64,000 bases of DNA. Origin: Pseudomonas graminis (lineage in GTDB: Bacteria > Pseudomonadota > Gammaproteobacteria > Pseudomonadales > Pseudomonadaceae). The position numbers and the translations under genes are program-made. Location of the stretch: contig NZ_FOHW01000007.1 of the NCBI RefSeq assembly GCF_900111735.1, positions 121,313 through 185,312 on the forward strand, in the 5' to 3' direction. Positions 22,577-33,502 of this stretch are shown here, in pieces. How positions within the stretch are numbered: position 1 is the first letter of the stretch; each line of letters opens with the position of its first letter. Below the pieces are notes generated by a model. It worked only from the letters and a program-made list of their open reading frames with translations, was not told the origin of the DNA and did not search any database.

Positions 22577-23895
22577 TTGGCCGCCTGATCAGCTCCGGGG
22601 AGCTTGATCTCGACGTAGGCTTCATCACGGATCTGACGCAGCCAGGTTTGCAGTTCTTCGTCGTACTTGCGGTTACGCAGCACGGTCATCGCCTGTTGCT
22701 CACGGGCCTGACTGGTGCTGTCAGTCGAGCGACGGCCGAGGACTTCCAGAACGTGCCAGCCGAATTGGGTCTCGAACGGCTTGGACACGACACCCTGAGG
22801 CGTCTCGTTCATGACGTCGCGGAACTCTGGAACCAGCGAGCGCGGGTCAACCCAGTTCATGTCGCCACCGTTGAGCGCCGATCCCGGGTCTTCCGAGAAG
22901 CTCTTCGCCAGTTCGCTAAAGTCTTCGCCATTCTGGATGCGGTCGTATATACGTTGCGCCAGCAGCTTGGTCTCGGCTGGACTGCGGATTTCGCTTGGCT
23001 TGATCAGGATATGACGGACGTGAACCTCGTCGCGCATCTGGGTCTGAGTCTCGCCGCCGCGTTTCTCCAGCAGTTTCAGGATGATGAAGCCGCCCGGTGT
23101 GCGTGCAGGAGGGGTGACCTCACCTGGACGCATCGACGACAGCATGTCGCCGAACGGAGGCGGCAGTTGAGCGGCTTTACGCCAGCCCATGTCGCCACCG
23201 TCCAGTGCGCTTTCGCTGGCGGACGACGCAATCGCCATCTGCTCGAAGTTCGCACCCTGTTGCAGCTTGCCATAAAGGTCCTTGGCTTTGGCTGCAGCGG
23301 CCTGGATCTGATCCGACGATGCACTGTCCGGCGTCGGGATCAAAATGTTGGCCAGGTGGAATTCTTCGGAAAACTGAGCTTTGCCCATGTCGGAAGCGAG
23401 GAAGTTTTTCACTTCCTGCTCCGAGACCTGAATGCGCTCGGCAACCCGGCGCTGACGCACACGGCTGATGATCATTTCCCGGCGGATCTGCTCACGTGCG
23501 CTGGTGTAGGACAGCCCGTCGTGGGTCAATGCAGCCTTGAACTGATCAACACTCATGTTGTTGCGCTGAGCGATGGTGGCAACCGCCTGGTTCAGTTCTT
23601 CATCGCTGATGCGAATGCCGGAGCGTTCGCCGATCTGAATCTGCAGGTTTTCCAGGATCAGACGATCCAGAACCTGAGGCTCCAGTGCGCTGGCCGGCGG
23701 AACGCCTTGCCCGCGCTTGGCGATGGTTTGCTGAACCTCACGGGTGCGCTGGTCGAGCTGGCTTTGCATGACCACGTCGTTGTCGACGATGGCAACTACC
23801 TTGTCGATGGTGCGCACTTCAGCGTGCGCAACAGTACCGATAAGCAGCGCGCCCAGCATCAGCGGGCGCAGACAATCAGAAAGCTTGGTCTTCAC
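22573..23895 (-). CDS. surA: Periplasmic chaperone and peptidyl-prolyl isomerase SurA
   Basis: The 440-residue product has a signal peptide ([14 protein letters not shown]), a SurA N-terminal chaperone domain, two parvulin domains (PTPDSASS to LKLLEKR, and [10 protein letters not shown] to HVLEVLGRR) and a short C-terminal helix. It carries unfolded outer-membrane proteins, including LptD, across the periplasm. The start is probably the GTG at 23895 (then [10 protein letters not shown]) or the GTG two codons earlier at 23901, which has AAGG at a better distance. Either way the 5' end overlaps the lptD coding end by 20-26 bases in another frame. Confidence 0.94.
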   Translation of the reverse strand: MKTKLSDCLRPLMLGALLIGTVAHAEVRTIDKVVAIVDNDVVMQSQLDQRTREVQQTIAKRGQGVPPASALEPQVLDRLILENLQIQIGERSGIRISDEELNQAVATIAQRNNMSVDQFKAALTHDGLSYTSAREQIRREMIISRVRQRRVAERIQVSEQEVKNFLASDMGKAQFSEEFHLANILIPTPDSASSDQIQAAAAKAKDLYGKLQQGANFEQMAIASSASESALDGGDMGWRKAAQLPPPFGDMLSSMRPGEVTPPARTPGGFIILKLLEKRGGETQTQMRDEVHVRHILIKPSEIRSPAETKLLAQRIYDRIQNGEDFSELAKSFSEDPGSALNGGDMNWVDPRSLVPEFRDVMNETPQGVVSKPFETQFGWHVLEVLGRRSTDSTSQAREQQAMTVLRNRKYDEELQTWLRQIRDEAYVEIKLPGADQAAK

Positions 23896-26659
23896 GTTCA
23901 CGATAACCTTGGATGCCTTTGTCGAGGAAGCTTTCAACTTTTTGGCCAACAACGCCGCCAAGTCCCTTCAACACGATTTGTAGGAAGACGCCGCGGTCGC
24001 CTTTTTCGTTTTGCGCAACCTCTTGGGTCGTTTCGTCGTAATCGACCCAGTAACGGTTGATCAGACGCAACTTCCAGCAGCAGTTGTCATATTCAAAACC
24101 ACCAAAGGCTTCGAGGGTACGGTCGCGGTTGTAATCGAACTGCCAGCGCGCGATTGCACTCCATTGCGGCGCAACCGGCCAGATAACAGAGAAGTCATGC
24201 TGCTGGATTTTGTAGTAATCCTTGATGACTGAGCCGTCCGGAAGTACCGCGTCGCCGCCGCCGACTGTCCAGCGACCAGTTGTCTGGTCGTAACGGACCT
24301 GATCGTTACGATAGCGATAGCCGGCGTTGATGATCTTGCCCGGTTCGTCTTCAGGCTGGTAATGGAACATCGCGCTGCCCGAACGAGTGCTGCGGCTGTC
24401 TGGATCCCAATTGAAATCGGAGTTCAGGCGCCAGTCGCGGTTGAAGCGGTATTCGTACTCAAGTGCATAAGGTGACACGTCGGACTGAGCATCTTTGCGG
24501 TCTTCGAAGGAAATACCTGGGAGTTGCACCTTGCGATCCGCAAAGTACACCGCCTGACCAATGCTCACGCGCTGACGTTCGAAACCGTTGTCTTCGATCC
24601 AGCGGTTGGTCACGCCCAGCGACAGTTTGTTTTCGTCACCGATACGGTCGGAGCCGACGAAACGGTTGTCGCGGAACAGCGAGGCGTAGTTGAACGTGGT
24701 TTCACCCGAGTCGAAAACCGGAATGTCGGTCTGATCTTTCTCTGGAACGTAGAGGTAGTACGCACGAGGTTCCAGCGTCTGACGGTAGTTTTTACCGAAC
24801 CAGTTGGTGTTGCGATCAAAGTACAAGCCGCTGTCGACGCTGAAGATCGGAACGCTGCGATTCTCGCTACTGCGGTATGTCTCATCGGCCAGCAACGTAC
24901 GTTTGCCCTGCGCGTCCAGGTCCAGATCGTACTGGGTGTAAACGTATTTAAGCTTAGGCGTTACAAAACCGTAGCTCGCGGTCAGCGGCAGGCTGATCGA
25001 AGGCGCCAGGTTCAGACGATCGCCGTTTGCACGCGCCAGCCCGGAAACGTTTGTGTCGAGGCGATTGCTGAGGATGCCGTCTTCGTCGCTGTACTGGCCA
25101 TTACGCAGATCACGATCAAAGCGAACCAGCTCGGTCTCGTAATCGAACTTGAAGCCTTCGGGACGATACGGCAGCGTACCGTTCAGCGTTAGCTGAGGCA
25201 GGCGGGCATAAGGCGTGATTTGTGTAATGGTGGTCAGCTGATACTGCTGGGCATTCAGCGTGGCGGTGTAGCTGTCGCCACGGTAGTAGAGCGCACCTTG
25301 CTGATTCAGGAAGTCGTGATTCGTAACGCCTTCCTGACCGCTTTTCAGATCCTTAAAGTAGTAAGGATCACTGACCTTGGTGTAGTCGATCTTGCTGGTC
25401 AGACGCGAATCCAGACCGCTGCGATCTTGCCAGTTGATCAACCAGCGGGTGTCTTTGTAGTCCGACTGCAGCTTGCGATCGTCGTTGTCGTCGTTCAGGT
25501 AAGCCGCACCGAACTGACCTTCGCTGGTCTTGGTCAGGTAACGGAACTCGCCTTCCAGCAACATGCCACGCTTGGCCATGTAGGTCGGGTACAACGTGGC
25601 GTCGTAGTTTGGCGCCAGGTTGAAGTAGTACGGGGTGAGCAACGAGAAGCCCGTGTCGGTGTTCGTGCCGATGGTCGGTGGCAGGAAACCGGACTGGCGA
25701 CGGTCGTCGATCGGGAAGTAGATGTACGGCGTGTACAGGATCGGAATGTCATGAACGCGCAGCGTGGCGTTGGTGGCAGTACCGAAACCGGTGGCCGGGT
25801 TCAGGGTGATGTTGTTGCCCTTCACGGTCCACGCGTTGCTGTTCGGTTCGCACGTGGTGTACGTGCCGTCCTTCAAACGGATGATCGCGTTCTCCGCGCG
25901 ACGCGCATACAGCGCGTTACCGCGAACGTTGTTTTTGTGCAGCACGTACTCGGCGTTGTCGACTTTGGCTTCGCCGGTATCGAGCTGGACTTCAGCGTGG
26001 TCGCCGACGATCAGGGCGCCGTTGTCGCGCAAACGGACATCGCCGTTCAGCTCGCCACGGTTCTCGGCCTGATGCAGGCTGGCTTCGTCAGCCTCGACCT
26101 GCATGCTGCCCTGGCGCAGGACGACGTCACCGGCCAGGGTCGCAACCTGTTCTTCCTGCTGATAACGCGAAGCCTTGGCGCCGATGAAAGTCGGTGCGTC
26201 GCTCTTCGGCGTCTTGTCGTCCATGCCCGGACGGATCGGTTCGATGTAGGCGCCCGAGCAGTACGGACCGGTCTCAGCCAGTTGGGCTGCGGTCAGCTTC
26301 TCGCGCGGAACCCAGTCCAGGTGACTGTAATCGGCACTTCGCGACTTCAGGCCACGGCCCTTGGCCTCGGTGACCAGCATCGTTTTGGGCACGACTTCGC
26401 CATCGGAGGTGGTGGTCGTCTGAGCGCCATCTGCCGTGTTGCTGTTGGACGAAACACTGTTGGCGTCGTGCACGGGGCGCGGAGGCAACTGGGCTGCGTT
26501 GGTTTTCGGAGAGCAATCCCATGCACCTGTTGCAGACACCGAGCAGTCATACTGTTCGGCGGCAACCACATAGGGGACGGCCAGGGGTTGCATCGCCAGC
26601 AAACTGCCGGTTACGAGCAACGGAAATTTTTTACGAAACGCGGGGGATTTCAATGCCAT
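23876..26659 (-). CDS. lptD: LPS-assembly protein LptD
   Basis: The 927-residue outer-membrane protein has a signal region, a Pseudomonas-type N-terminal extension, a beta-jellyroll LptA-like domain (about 165-290; [14 protein letters not shown]) and a large C-terminal barrel. Two cysteine groups ([14 protein letters not shown] near 40-50 and DNCCW near 875) are placed to form the interdomain disulfides needed in the E. coli protein. With LptE it inserts lipopolysaccharide into the outer leaflet. It heads the minus-strand operon with surA, and lies divergent from amgK across 129 bases. Confidence 0.97.
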   Translation of the reverse strand: MALKSPAFRKKFPLLVTGSLLAMQPLAVPYVVAAEQYDCSVSATGAWDCSPKTNAAQLPPRPVHDANSVSSNSNTADGAQTTTTSDGEVVPKTMLVTEAKGRGLKSRSADYSHLDWVPREKLTAAQLAETGPYCSGAYIEPIRPGMDDKTPKSDAPTFIGAKASRYQQEEQVATLAGDVVLRQGSMQVEADEASLHQAENRGELNGDVRLRDNGALIVGDHAEVQLDTGEAKVDNAEYVLHKNNVRGNALYARRAENAIIRLKDGTYTTCEPNSNAWTVKGNNITLNPATGFGTATNATLRVHDIPILYTPYIYFPIDDRRQSGFLPPTIGTNTDTGFSLLTPYYFNLAPNYDATLYPTYMAKRGMLLEGEFRYLTKTSEGQFGAAYLNDDNDDRKLQSDYKDTRWLINWQDRSGLDSRLTSKIDYTKVSDPYYFKDLKSGQEGVTNHDFLNQQGALYYRGDSYTATLNAQQYQLTTITQITPYARLPQLTLNGTLPYRPEGFKFDYETELVRFDRDLRNGQYSDEDGILSNRLDTNVSGLARANGDRLNLAPSISLPLTASYGFVTPKLKYVYTQYDLDLDAQGKRTLLADETYRSSENRSVPIFSVDSGLYFDRNTNWFGKNYRQTLEPRAYYLYVPEKDQTDIPVFDSGETTFNYASLFRDNRFVGSDRIGDENKLSLGVTNRWIEDNGFERQRVSIGQAVYFADRKVQLPGISFEDRKDAQSDVSPYALEYEYRFNRDWRLNSDFNWDPDSRSTRSGSAMFHYQPEDEPGKIINAGYRYRNDQVRYDQTTGRWTVGGGDAVLPDGSVIKDYYKIQQHDFSVIWPVAPQWSAIARWQFDYNRDRTLEAFGGFEYDNCCWKLRLINRYWVDYDETTQEVAQNEKGDRGVFLQIVLKGLGGVVGQKVESFLDKGIQGYREREDQAF

Positions 26660-26788
26660 CTTATTAGTCCGGGCTTCCTGCGCGCCATCTGCCCGCGGGG
26701 GGGCCGCACGCCTCTCGATGGGCTGAAAAAGATGTCGGATAATAAAGCATGACCCGCTTGACGGCTAGCGCCGTCGGAGACCCTTGCA

Positions 26789-27832
26789 ATGCCAGATCAA
26801 GATGTACGCCTGCAACACCTGAAAGTTTGGCTCGATGAGCAGCTCCCGCTTTTATTTAAGGCCCAGGGCTGGGGCCCGATACCCCCGGCCACGTTGACTG
26901 CCGCCAGTAGCGACGCCAGTTTCCGGCGCTACTTTCGCTGGGAGGGGGGGGGCCGCACTTTTATTGTCATGGACGCGCCGCCACCCCAGGAAAACTGCAA
27001 ACCCTTCGTGGATATTGCTCATTTATTGAGCGGGTCGGGCATTAATGTTCCGAAAATTTATGCCGAAGACCTGAATCAGGGCTTCCTTTTGTTGAATGAC
27101 CTGGGTCGTCAGACCTATCTGGATGTCATCGACGAGCGTAACGCCGATCAGCTGTTCAGTGACGCAATCGACGCATTGCTCGCCTACCAGCAACTGCCGA
27201 TGGACGCACCGTTGCCCAGTTACGACGTGGCGCTGCTGCGCCGCGAGCTGGAGCTGTTTCCCGAGTGGTACGTGAAGCGTCATCTGGGCGTGGAGTTCGA
27301 TCAGGCGCAGCAGGCCAGTTGGCAGGCGGTCAGCGATCTGCTGATCGAGAGCGCGCTGGCCCAGCCGAAGGTGCTGGTGCACCGCGATTACATGCCGCGC
27401 AATCTGATGCTCAGCGAACCGAACCCTGGCGTGCTGGATTTTCAGGACGCTGTATATGGCCCGGTCACCTACGACATCACTTGCCTGTTCAAGGATGCGT
27501 TCCTGAGCTGGCCGGAGGAGCGCGTAGCGGGCTGGCTCGAGCTGTATTGGAACAAGGCCGCTGCGGCGGGCATCCCGGTTCAGGACGAGTTCGAAGAATT
27601 CCGTCGCGCCAGTGATTTGATGGGCGTGCAGCGGCATTTGAAGGTGATCGGTATTTTCGCCCGCATCTGCCACCGTGACGGCAAGCCACGCTACCTCGCC
27701 GACGTACCGCGCTTCTTTTCCTATATAGAAGCGGTGTTGGCGCGACGCCCGGAGCTGGTTGAGTTGAGTAATCTGTTGACCAGCCTTGGCCATACAAAAC
27801 CGACACAGGCAAAACCGGCATCTGTTGTGTAA
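26789..27832 (+). CDS. amgK: N-acetylmuramate/N-acetylglucosamine kinase AmgK
   Basis: The 347-residue APH-fold kinase carries the Brenner motif VHRDYMPRNLML and the metal-binding VLDFQDAVYGP. In P. putida and P. aeruginosa the AmgK-MurU pair converts recovered MurNAc into UDP-MurNAc, by-passing de novo synthesis and giving some fosfomycin resistance. MurU follows 58 bases downstream and AnmK, which feeds the same pathway, is at 59.7 kb. The upstream neighbour lptD is divergent. Confidence 0.93.
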   Translation: MPDQDVRLQHLKVWLDEQLPLLFKAQGWGPIPPATLTAASSDASFRRYFRWEGGGRTFIVMDAPPPQENCKPFVDIAHLLSGSGINVPKIYAEDLNQGFLLLNDLGRQTYLDVIDERNADQLFSDAIDALLAYQQLPMDAPLPSYDVALLRRELELFPEWYVKRHLGVEFDQAQQASWQAVSDLLIESALAQPKVLVHRDYMPRNLMLSEPNPGVLDFQDAVYGPVTYDITCLFKDAFLSWPEERVAGWLELYWNKAAAAGIPVQDEFEEFRRASDLMGVQRHLKVIGIFARICHRDGKPRYLADVPRFFSYIEAVLARRPELVELSNLLTSLGHTKPTQAKPASVV

Positions 27833-27851
27833 TGGAATGGACTGCACTTGA

Positions 27852-28559
<708 letters not shown>

Positions 28560-29333
28560 ATGTTGTGGCCATTCACGGTAGTCGGCGGTGGCGTCGGGTA
28601 TCTGATTGCCAGCATTCCAGGTGCCATGCTCGGCGCGCTTCTGGGACAGGCGCTTGATCGGCGGCTGCATTTCCGCAGCTGGGCCGAGATGCGCGAGCGT
28701 GCCAATGGCCGCACCGTGCCGCGCGATGACGAGCTTATCTTCATGCTGCTGGGCCGTCTGGCGAAGAGCGAGGGTCGGGTGGTCGACGGGCATATCCAGC
28801 AGGCGCGCGTTGAAATGCGCCGACTGGACCTCAGCGAGTCGGCGCAACGGCGGGCGATTCAGGCGTTCAATCGGGGCAAGGACGGGCGCGATAATTTGCG
28901 CGTCCACCTTACGCGCCTGAAAAACCAACCCCATGCGGCAGAAGGTTTGTTGCGTGCGTGTTGGCGCATGGCGTGGGCGGATGGCAGAGCGTCGCGCACC
29001 GAGCGCGAATTGATTGTGCTGTGGGGCAAATGGCTGGGCTGGCCTGCGGGCAAAGTCGAAGGGTTGTCATCGACGGAAGACGAGCAGCGTTCGCGGGGCG
29101 CTCCCGCCAGCAGTGGCGGCGAGTATCAGGACGCGCTGCGTTTGCTGGGCGTGAAAGCGGATGCGGAACCTGCGCAGATCAAGCGCGCCTACCGTCGATT
29201 GCTGAGTCGGCACCACCCGGACAAAATCGCCGGCAGTGGCGCCAATCAGATACAGGTTCGTGCCGCCACCGAGAAAACCCGCGAGCTGCACCACGCCTAT
29301 GGTGTGATTCGCGATCGGCGAGGGTTTCGCTGA
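28560..29333 (+). CDS. djlA: DjlA-like membrane co-chaperone (TerB and J domains)
   Basis: The 257-residue protein has an N-terminal membrane segment with glycine spacing (GGGVGYLIASIPGAMLGALL), a TerB-like helical domain (about 50-150) and a C-terminal J domain with the invariant HPD (RRLLSRHHPDKIAG). This domain order matches E. coli DjlA, a DnaK co-chaperone linked to colanic acid regulation. The start abuts the murU stop, so the gene is likely translated by re-initiation. Confidence 0.93.
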   Translation: MLWPFTVVGGGVGYLIASIPGAMLGALLGQALDRRLHFRSWAEMRERANGRTVPRDDELIFMLLGRLAKSEGRVVDGHIQQARVEMRRLDLSESAQRRAIQAFNRGKDGRDNLRVHLTRLKNQPHAAEGLLRACWRMAWADGRASRTERELIVLWGKWLGWPAGKVEGLSSTEDEQRSRGAPASSGGEYQDALRLLGVKADAEPAQIKRAYRRLLSRHHPDKIAGSGANQIQVRAATEKTRELHHAYGVIRDRRGFR

Positions 29334-29349
29334 CGCCCTGGTTTTGGAG

Positions 29350-29370
29350 GCTGCCCGGCGTGCGGGCAGC
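29350..29370. terminator. Hairpin between convergent djlA-like and DUF3530 genes
   Basis: GCTGCCCG and CGGGCAGC form an 8-bp stem with a 5-base loop, 17 bases past the djlA-like stop and 18 bases past the stop of the opposing gene. No T-run follows on either strand, so it may be a Rho-type or weak terminator. Confidence 0.45.
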
Positions 29371-29387
29371 GTCAAAGGCGGTAACGG

Positions 29388-30371
29388 TTACTTCGCTGCG
29401 TCCCCCTCCAACCAACCCCGAACGCGACGAAACAGTTGATCCTGCTCCATCGCCGGATTGCCCGGAATCGCACTCAACGCCACTTGGGTAAATCGAGCGT
29501 TTTTATTTCGTTTGCTGGCGTCCATGCGATCTTGTGCCTGCTGACGCGGCACCGAACGGTCCTTGTTGACGAAGTCTGCCGTCGGGACTTTCAGCGTGGG
29601 CAGCAGCTCCATCAGCGACGGCGTTTCCTTGCCGGTGTCCACGGCCGTAACCATTACCAGGCGTTGAACGGCCGGCGAGGGCCGCTCGCTCATGTAACGC
29701 GCCGCCCAATAAGCGCCGCTGCCGTGGCCGAGGAGGACGATGCTGCGGGCCTTGTTCTGCTGGGCGAACGCCACGGCGCTGTCGATCCGGGCGAAGATTT
29801 TTTCGGCGCTGGCCTTGGCCATCTCGGCCTGGGCTGCGGCCTGTTCGGCGGCGGCCGCAGCTTCGGCTTCAGCGGTGGCCGCAGGATCAGGCGCTTTTAC
29901 CGCTACGTCCTTGGCTTTGTCGCCAGCACTCGCGGCGGCCGGGGCCTCCACCACGCGGGCAAAAACACCGTCATTGTGGGCGTCCGGCATGCTCAGGCTG
30001 AGGCTGGACCACCCGACGTCCGGCAACTTGCGACGCAGCGGCGCTACCGCAGTCGGCCAATCTGCTGACTCATCGGCGCCCGGAACGATGATCACCGCGC
30101 CTTTGGGCGCGTCGACGTTCGCCGGTTTCCACAACGCCAGAAACGTCTCGTCGCCCGCCTGCAACTGCTGTTGCTCCGCTTGCGGCACCTGACGTTCCAG
30201 CGCCAGCGTGTCTTCTTCAGTGCGCGACGGCAGTGCGGCCCGCTCGACCGGCGCTTCAGCCGGCTTTGCGTCTTTATCCGCCGCCGGGTCCGCGGCCATG
30301 ACGAGCGGCGAGCAAGGTAGTATCAGCGTCAGGCACAGCGCAGGAAATAGTGCGCGAAGGGTGTAGGACAT
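29388..30371 (-). CDS. DUF3530 family exported protein (alpha/beta-hydrolase-like)
   Basis: The 327-residue protein has a signal peptide (LRALFPALCLTLILPCSPLVMA). The body resembles an alpha/beta hydrolase, with a VLLGHGSGAYWAARY nucleophile-elbow-like motif, and carries an Ala-rich, Glu-rich low-complexity run in the middle (about 160-190) that may be a spacer. The family is common in Pseudomonas and has no known substrate. I prefer the ATG at 30371, with GGAA upstream, over an in-frame TTG four codons earlier. Confidence 0.85.
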   Translation of the reverse strand: MSYTLRALFPALCLTLILPCSPLVMAADPAADKDAKPAEAPVERAALPSRTEEDTLALERQVPQAEQQQLQAGDETFLALWKPANVDAPKGAVIIVPGADESADWPTAVAPLRRKLPDVGWSSLSLSMPDAHNDGVFARVVEAPAAASAGDKAKDVAVKAPDPAATAEAEAAAAAEQAAAQAEMAKASAEKIFARIDSAVAFAQQNKARSIVLLGHGSGAYWAARYMSERPSPAVQRLVMVTAVDTGKETPSLMELLPTLKVPTADFVNKDRSVPRQQAQDRMDASKRNKNARFTQVALSAIPGNPAMEQDQLFRRVRGWLEGDAAK

Positions 30372-30512
30372 CGAATATTCCAAAGGCCGGAAACAATTCC
30401 GGCAGACTAATGGGTTGACGGCTGTTTGTCAGGCCAGGCAATCACCGCGCCTCAGCGAGCGACAGGCACAGAGCATGATCGGCATGGGATTCAGGGAAAT
30501 GGAGACGACAGT

Positions 30513-32582
30513 TTGAGAATCCGTGCGCTGTGCCTTCGGGTTATCGGCGACAGCCGCGCGGTCTTGATCGGCCTGATGCTGATCGTGTTGCCGATGTCGC
30601 ACTATGCCTCCGCCTCGCCTACGCAGGCGGACCCCTTGAGCCGCGAGCAGCGGGACTGGCTGACCCAGCGCGGGCAGTTGCGCGTCGGGCTCGTCCTTCA
30701 AACGCCTTACGCCCAGCTTGATCGTCGGGCGCAGCAGTTGTCCGGCGCGAACGTCGACCTCATCAATCTCATGGCAAAGACCCTTCAGGTGGAGCTGCTG
30801 TGGCGCAGTTATGCCGATCAGGCCGAACTCGAAAAAGCCCTTGCCGACGGCCAGATCGACTTCGCGCCGGGCCTGACCCAGACGCCCGCCGGCTTGCGTT
30901 TGTGGCTGTATTCCGATCCGTACATGCGCGTGCCGCAACTGATCGTCGGCGAACGTGACGGCGCCGGCGCGGTGGATCTGGAAAAGCTCGACAGTCAGGT
31001 GCGCGTTGCAGTGCGCATGCCCAGCACCACGGCTGACTACCTGCGCAGCAATTACACTCACCTCAATCTGCAAGGCGTGCCGCTGGAACGTCAGGCTTTG
31101 CAGCTGTTGCTCAGTCAACAAGCGCGATACGCCGTCATCGATGAGGCGCAGCTCAGCCGTTTGTCCCGCGAGGCCGAGTTTGCCGGGCTCGCCGTAGTCG
31201 GGGACATCGGCTTCCCGCAGTTGCTGCGCGTGGCTTCCCGACGGGACACGCCGCAGCTCGCCGAGATTATCAGCCAGGCATTAACCGCCATTCCGGCCCG
31301 GGATCTCGAACAGTTGCATACGCAGTGGCTGCAGCCCAAATACCCGCAGATGAGTGAGTCGCCGGGGCTGTGGAAGAACATCGCGCTGCTGCTGTTGGTC
31401 CTGCTCCTTGCCAGCGCGGCGATTGTTTACTGGCAGCGCAAACAACAGCAGCAACTGGAGAAACAGCTGCTCGCTGCGCGAGACGATATTGCCAGGCGCC
31501 TGGCCGGCGAAGAGGCATTGAGGTTGGCGCAGTTCTCCATCGATCAGAGCACCGTCGGCATTCTCTGGGTCAATTGGGACAGCCATGTGCGCTACGCCAA
31601 TCAGGCCGCCGAGGACATGCTGGGTTATGCGCCCGGTGGAGTGGTGGACCGGCCGCTGATTGATTTCGAGCCCGGGCTGAACATGGATCGCTGGCTCAAT
31701 CTGTGGAAAACCGCGCGCTCCAGCGAGGAAGGACCGCAGAACTACGAAAGCAATTGCGTGCGCGCCGATGGCAGCAACCTCCCTGCCGATGTGTCGCTGA
31801 GCTTCCTGCGCTTTCGTGATGCCGAGTATCTGGTGGTGTTCATCAACGACGTGACCGAGCGGCGTCGATCCCTCGCCGCGCTGCAGGAGAGCGAGGCGCG
31901 CTTGCAGGTGCTGGCCGAGCAGTTGCGCGAGCTCTCGGCCCACCTGGAAACCGTGCGCGAAGAAGAAAAGGCTCGAATCGCCCGGGAAGTTCACGACGAG
32001 CTGGGTCAGATGCTGACCGTGCTCAAGCTGGAAACCTCCATGTGCGAACTGGCCTACGCCGATCTCGACCCTGGCCTGCGTGATCGATTGAACAGCATGA
32101 AGCGCCTGATCGCGCAGTTGTTCCAGTTGGTGCGGGACGTGGCGACTGCGTTGCGGCCACCGATTCTCGATGCAGGCATCGCCTCGGCCATCGAATGGCA
32201 GGCCCGGCGCTTCGAAGCGCGTACGCACATCCCTTGCCTGGTGCAGGTGCCAGAGAACCTGCCCAGCCTGCCGGACGCCACGGCCATCGGACTGTTCCGC
32301 ATCCTTCAGGAGTCACTGACCAACGTCATGCGCCACGCCGAGGCGCACACGGTCGAGCTGAGCCTGACGCTGAGCGACGGCGTGCTGTGCATGCGCATCG
32401 CCGATGACGGCAAGGGCTTCGATCTGCGCGCCGAACGTCCGGCGTCGTTCGGGCTGGTGGGCATGCGCGAGCGGGTTCTCATAATGGGCGGGCAATTGCA
32501 TCTGGACACCTTGCCCGGAGAAGGCACAACCTTGCGCATCCACATTCCGCTGGACCCGGTCGCTGAGGAGCACGTGCATTGA
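30513..32582 (+). CDS. agtS: Two-component sensor kinase with periplasmic binding domain (AgtS-like)
   Basis: The 689-residue product has a signal or first membrane helix, a periplasmic SBP_bac_3-type solute-binding domain (about 40-260), a second membrane helix (about 280-300), a PAS domain (about 330-440), a HisKA_3 dimerisation domain with the phospho-acceptor in EVHDELGQ, and a HATPase (DDGKGFDLRAERPASFGLVGM). The start is likely the TTG at 30513, with GGAG upstream; the frame is open back to 30426. Position and partners match P. aeruginosa AgtS, which with AgtR responds to 5-aminovalerate and GABA and controls agtABCD. The response regulator start overlaps its stop. Confidence 0.88.
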   Translation: MRIRALCLRVIGDSRAVLIGLMLIVLPMSHYASASPTQADPLSREQRDWLTQRGQLRVGLVLQTPYAQLDRRAQQLSGANVDLINLMAKTLQVELLWRSYADQAELEKALADGQIDFAPGLTQTPAGLRLWLYSDPYMRVPQLIVGERDGAGAVDLEKLDSQVRVAVRMPSTTADYLRSNYTHLNLQGVPLERQALQLLLSQQARYAVIDEAQLSRLSREAEFAGLAVVGDIGFPQLLRVASRRDTPQLAEIISQALTAIPARDLEQLHTQWLQPKYPQMSESPGLWKNIALLLLVLLLASAAIVYWQRKQQQQLEKQLLAARDDIARRLAGEEALRLAQFSIDQSTVGILWVNWDSHVRYANQAAEDMLGYAPGGVVDRPLIDFEPGLNMDRWLNLWKTARSSEEGPQNYESNCVRADGSNLPADVSLSFLRFRDAEYLVVFINDVTERRRSLAALQESEARLQVLAEQLRELSAHLETVREEEKARIAREVHDELGQMLTVLKLETSMCELAYADLDPGLRDRLNSMKRLIAQLFQLVRDVATALRPPILDAGIASAIEWQARRFEARTHIPCLVQVPENLPSLPDATAIGLFRILQESLTNVMRHAEAHTVELSLTLSDGVLCMRIADDGKGFDLRAERPASFGLVGMRERVLIMGGQLHLDTLPGEGTTLRIHIPLDPVAEEHVH

Positions 32583-33208
32583 TTCGCGTATTGGTTGCCG
32601 AAGACCACACGATTGTCCGCGAGGGCATCAAACAGCTGATCGGCCTGGCGAAGGATCTGCAAGTGGTCGGGGAGGCCAGCAATGGCGAGCAGTTGCTGGA
32701 GGTGTTGCGCCACATCCCGTGCGAGGTCGTGCTGCTGGATATTTCCATGCCGGGGGTCAACGGCCTGGAGGCGATCCCGCGAATCCGCGCGCTGAACAAT
32801 CCGCCTGCGATTCTGGTGCTGTCGATGCACGACGAGGCGCAAATGGCCGCACGGGCGTTGAAGATCGGCGCCGCCGGTTACGCGACCAAAGACAGTGACC
32901 CCGCGTTGCTGCTGACGGCGATCCGGCGAGTGGCCGCGGGCGGGCGTTATATCGACCCGGAACTGGCCGATCGCATGGTGTTTGAAGTCGGTCTGACGGA
33001 CAGCCGGCCTTTGCACTCATTGTTGTCAGAGCGCGAGTTTTCAGTGTTCGAGCGCCTGGCCCAGGGCGCCAACGTCAACGACATCGCCCAGCAGCTGGCG
33101 CTGAGCAGCAAAACCATCAGTACCCACAAGGCGCGCCTGATGCAGAAGCTGAAAATCAATTCGCTGGCCGAGCTGGTCAAGTATGCGATGGAGCACAAGT
33201 TGGTTTGA
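32579..33208 (+). CDS. agtR: NarL/FixJ-type response regulator (AgtR-like)
   Basis: The 209-residue protein has a receiver domain with the acceptor Asp54 (LLDISMPG) and a C-terminal LuxR-type HTH (LSEREFSVFERLAQGANVND, then KTISTHKARLMQKL). The start is a TTG at 32579 with GAGGAG upstream, overlapping the kinase stop by four bases, so they form one operon. It probably activates the ABC importer genes downstream; a perfect GTAGG-N6-CCTAC inverted repeat lies between the two operons. Confidence 0.9.
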   Translation: MIRVLVAEDHTIVREGIKQLIGLAKDLQVVGEASNGEQLLEVLRHIPCEVVLLDISMPGVNGLEAIPRIRALNNPPAILVLSMHDEAQMAARALKIGAAGYATKDSDPALLLTAIRRVAAGGRYIDPELADRMVFEVGLTDSRPLHSLLSEREFSVFERLAQGANVNDIAQQLALSSKTISTHKARLMQKLKINSLAELVKYAMEHKLV

Positions 33209-33246
33209 TATCAGAGGTCTGAAAACGACCTCTCCCAACGCTTTCG

Positions 33247-33327
33247 CTGACGCCTTCGCGGGCAAGCGCGCTCCTGCAGACTGACCGCAATCCCCTGTAG
33301 GAGTGAGCTTGCTCGCGAAAGCGTCAG
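33247..33327. repeat. REPIN (inverted REP pair, TGTAGGAG family)
   Basis: The left arm (CTGACGC, then TTCGCGGGCAAGCGCGCTCCTGCAG) and right arm (CTGTAGGAGTGAGCTTGCTC, then GCGAAAGCGTCAG) face each other across 15 bases. This is a known mobile palindrome type in Pseudomonas, moved by RAYT transposases. Confidence 0.8.
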
Positions 33328-33377
33328 TGAAGGCAACAAAATCCCTCGGATAAGTCATACCTATCCCCGCCATCCCT

Positions 33378-33393
33378 GTAGGGCAATTCCTAC
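33378..33393. promoter_or_regulatory. Candidate response-regulator operator (GTAGG-N6-CCTAC)
   Basis: A perfect 5-base inverted repeat with a 6-base spacer lies 110 bases before the agtA start. NarL-type regulators often bind such short inverted repeats. Binding by AgtR is an inference from position. Confidence 0.4.
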
Positions 33394-33502
33394 CCTAAAC
33401 TTTCCACCCCACCTAGGCCATTCTCTCTCACGCCCCGATTTGCGCGGCCTTCAGGCTCATCTAGGCTTGATCCCTACGGTGGATCAAACAAAGGTGTGGG
33501 CA

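Noticed and set aside
25220..26752. 510-codon open frame antisense to lptD
   Set aside because: Same kind of shadow; the lptD frame has a signal peptide, domain motifs and paired cysteines.
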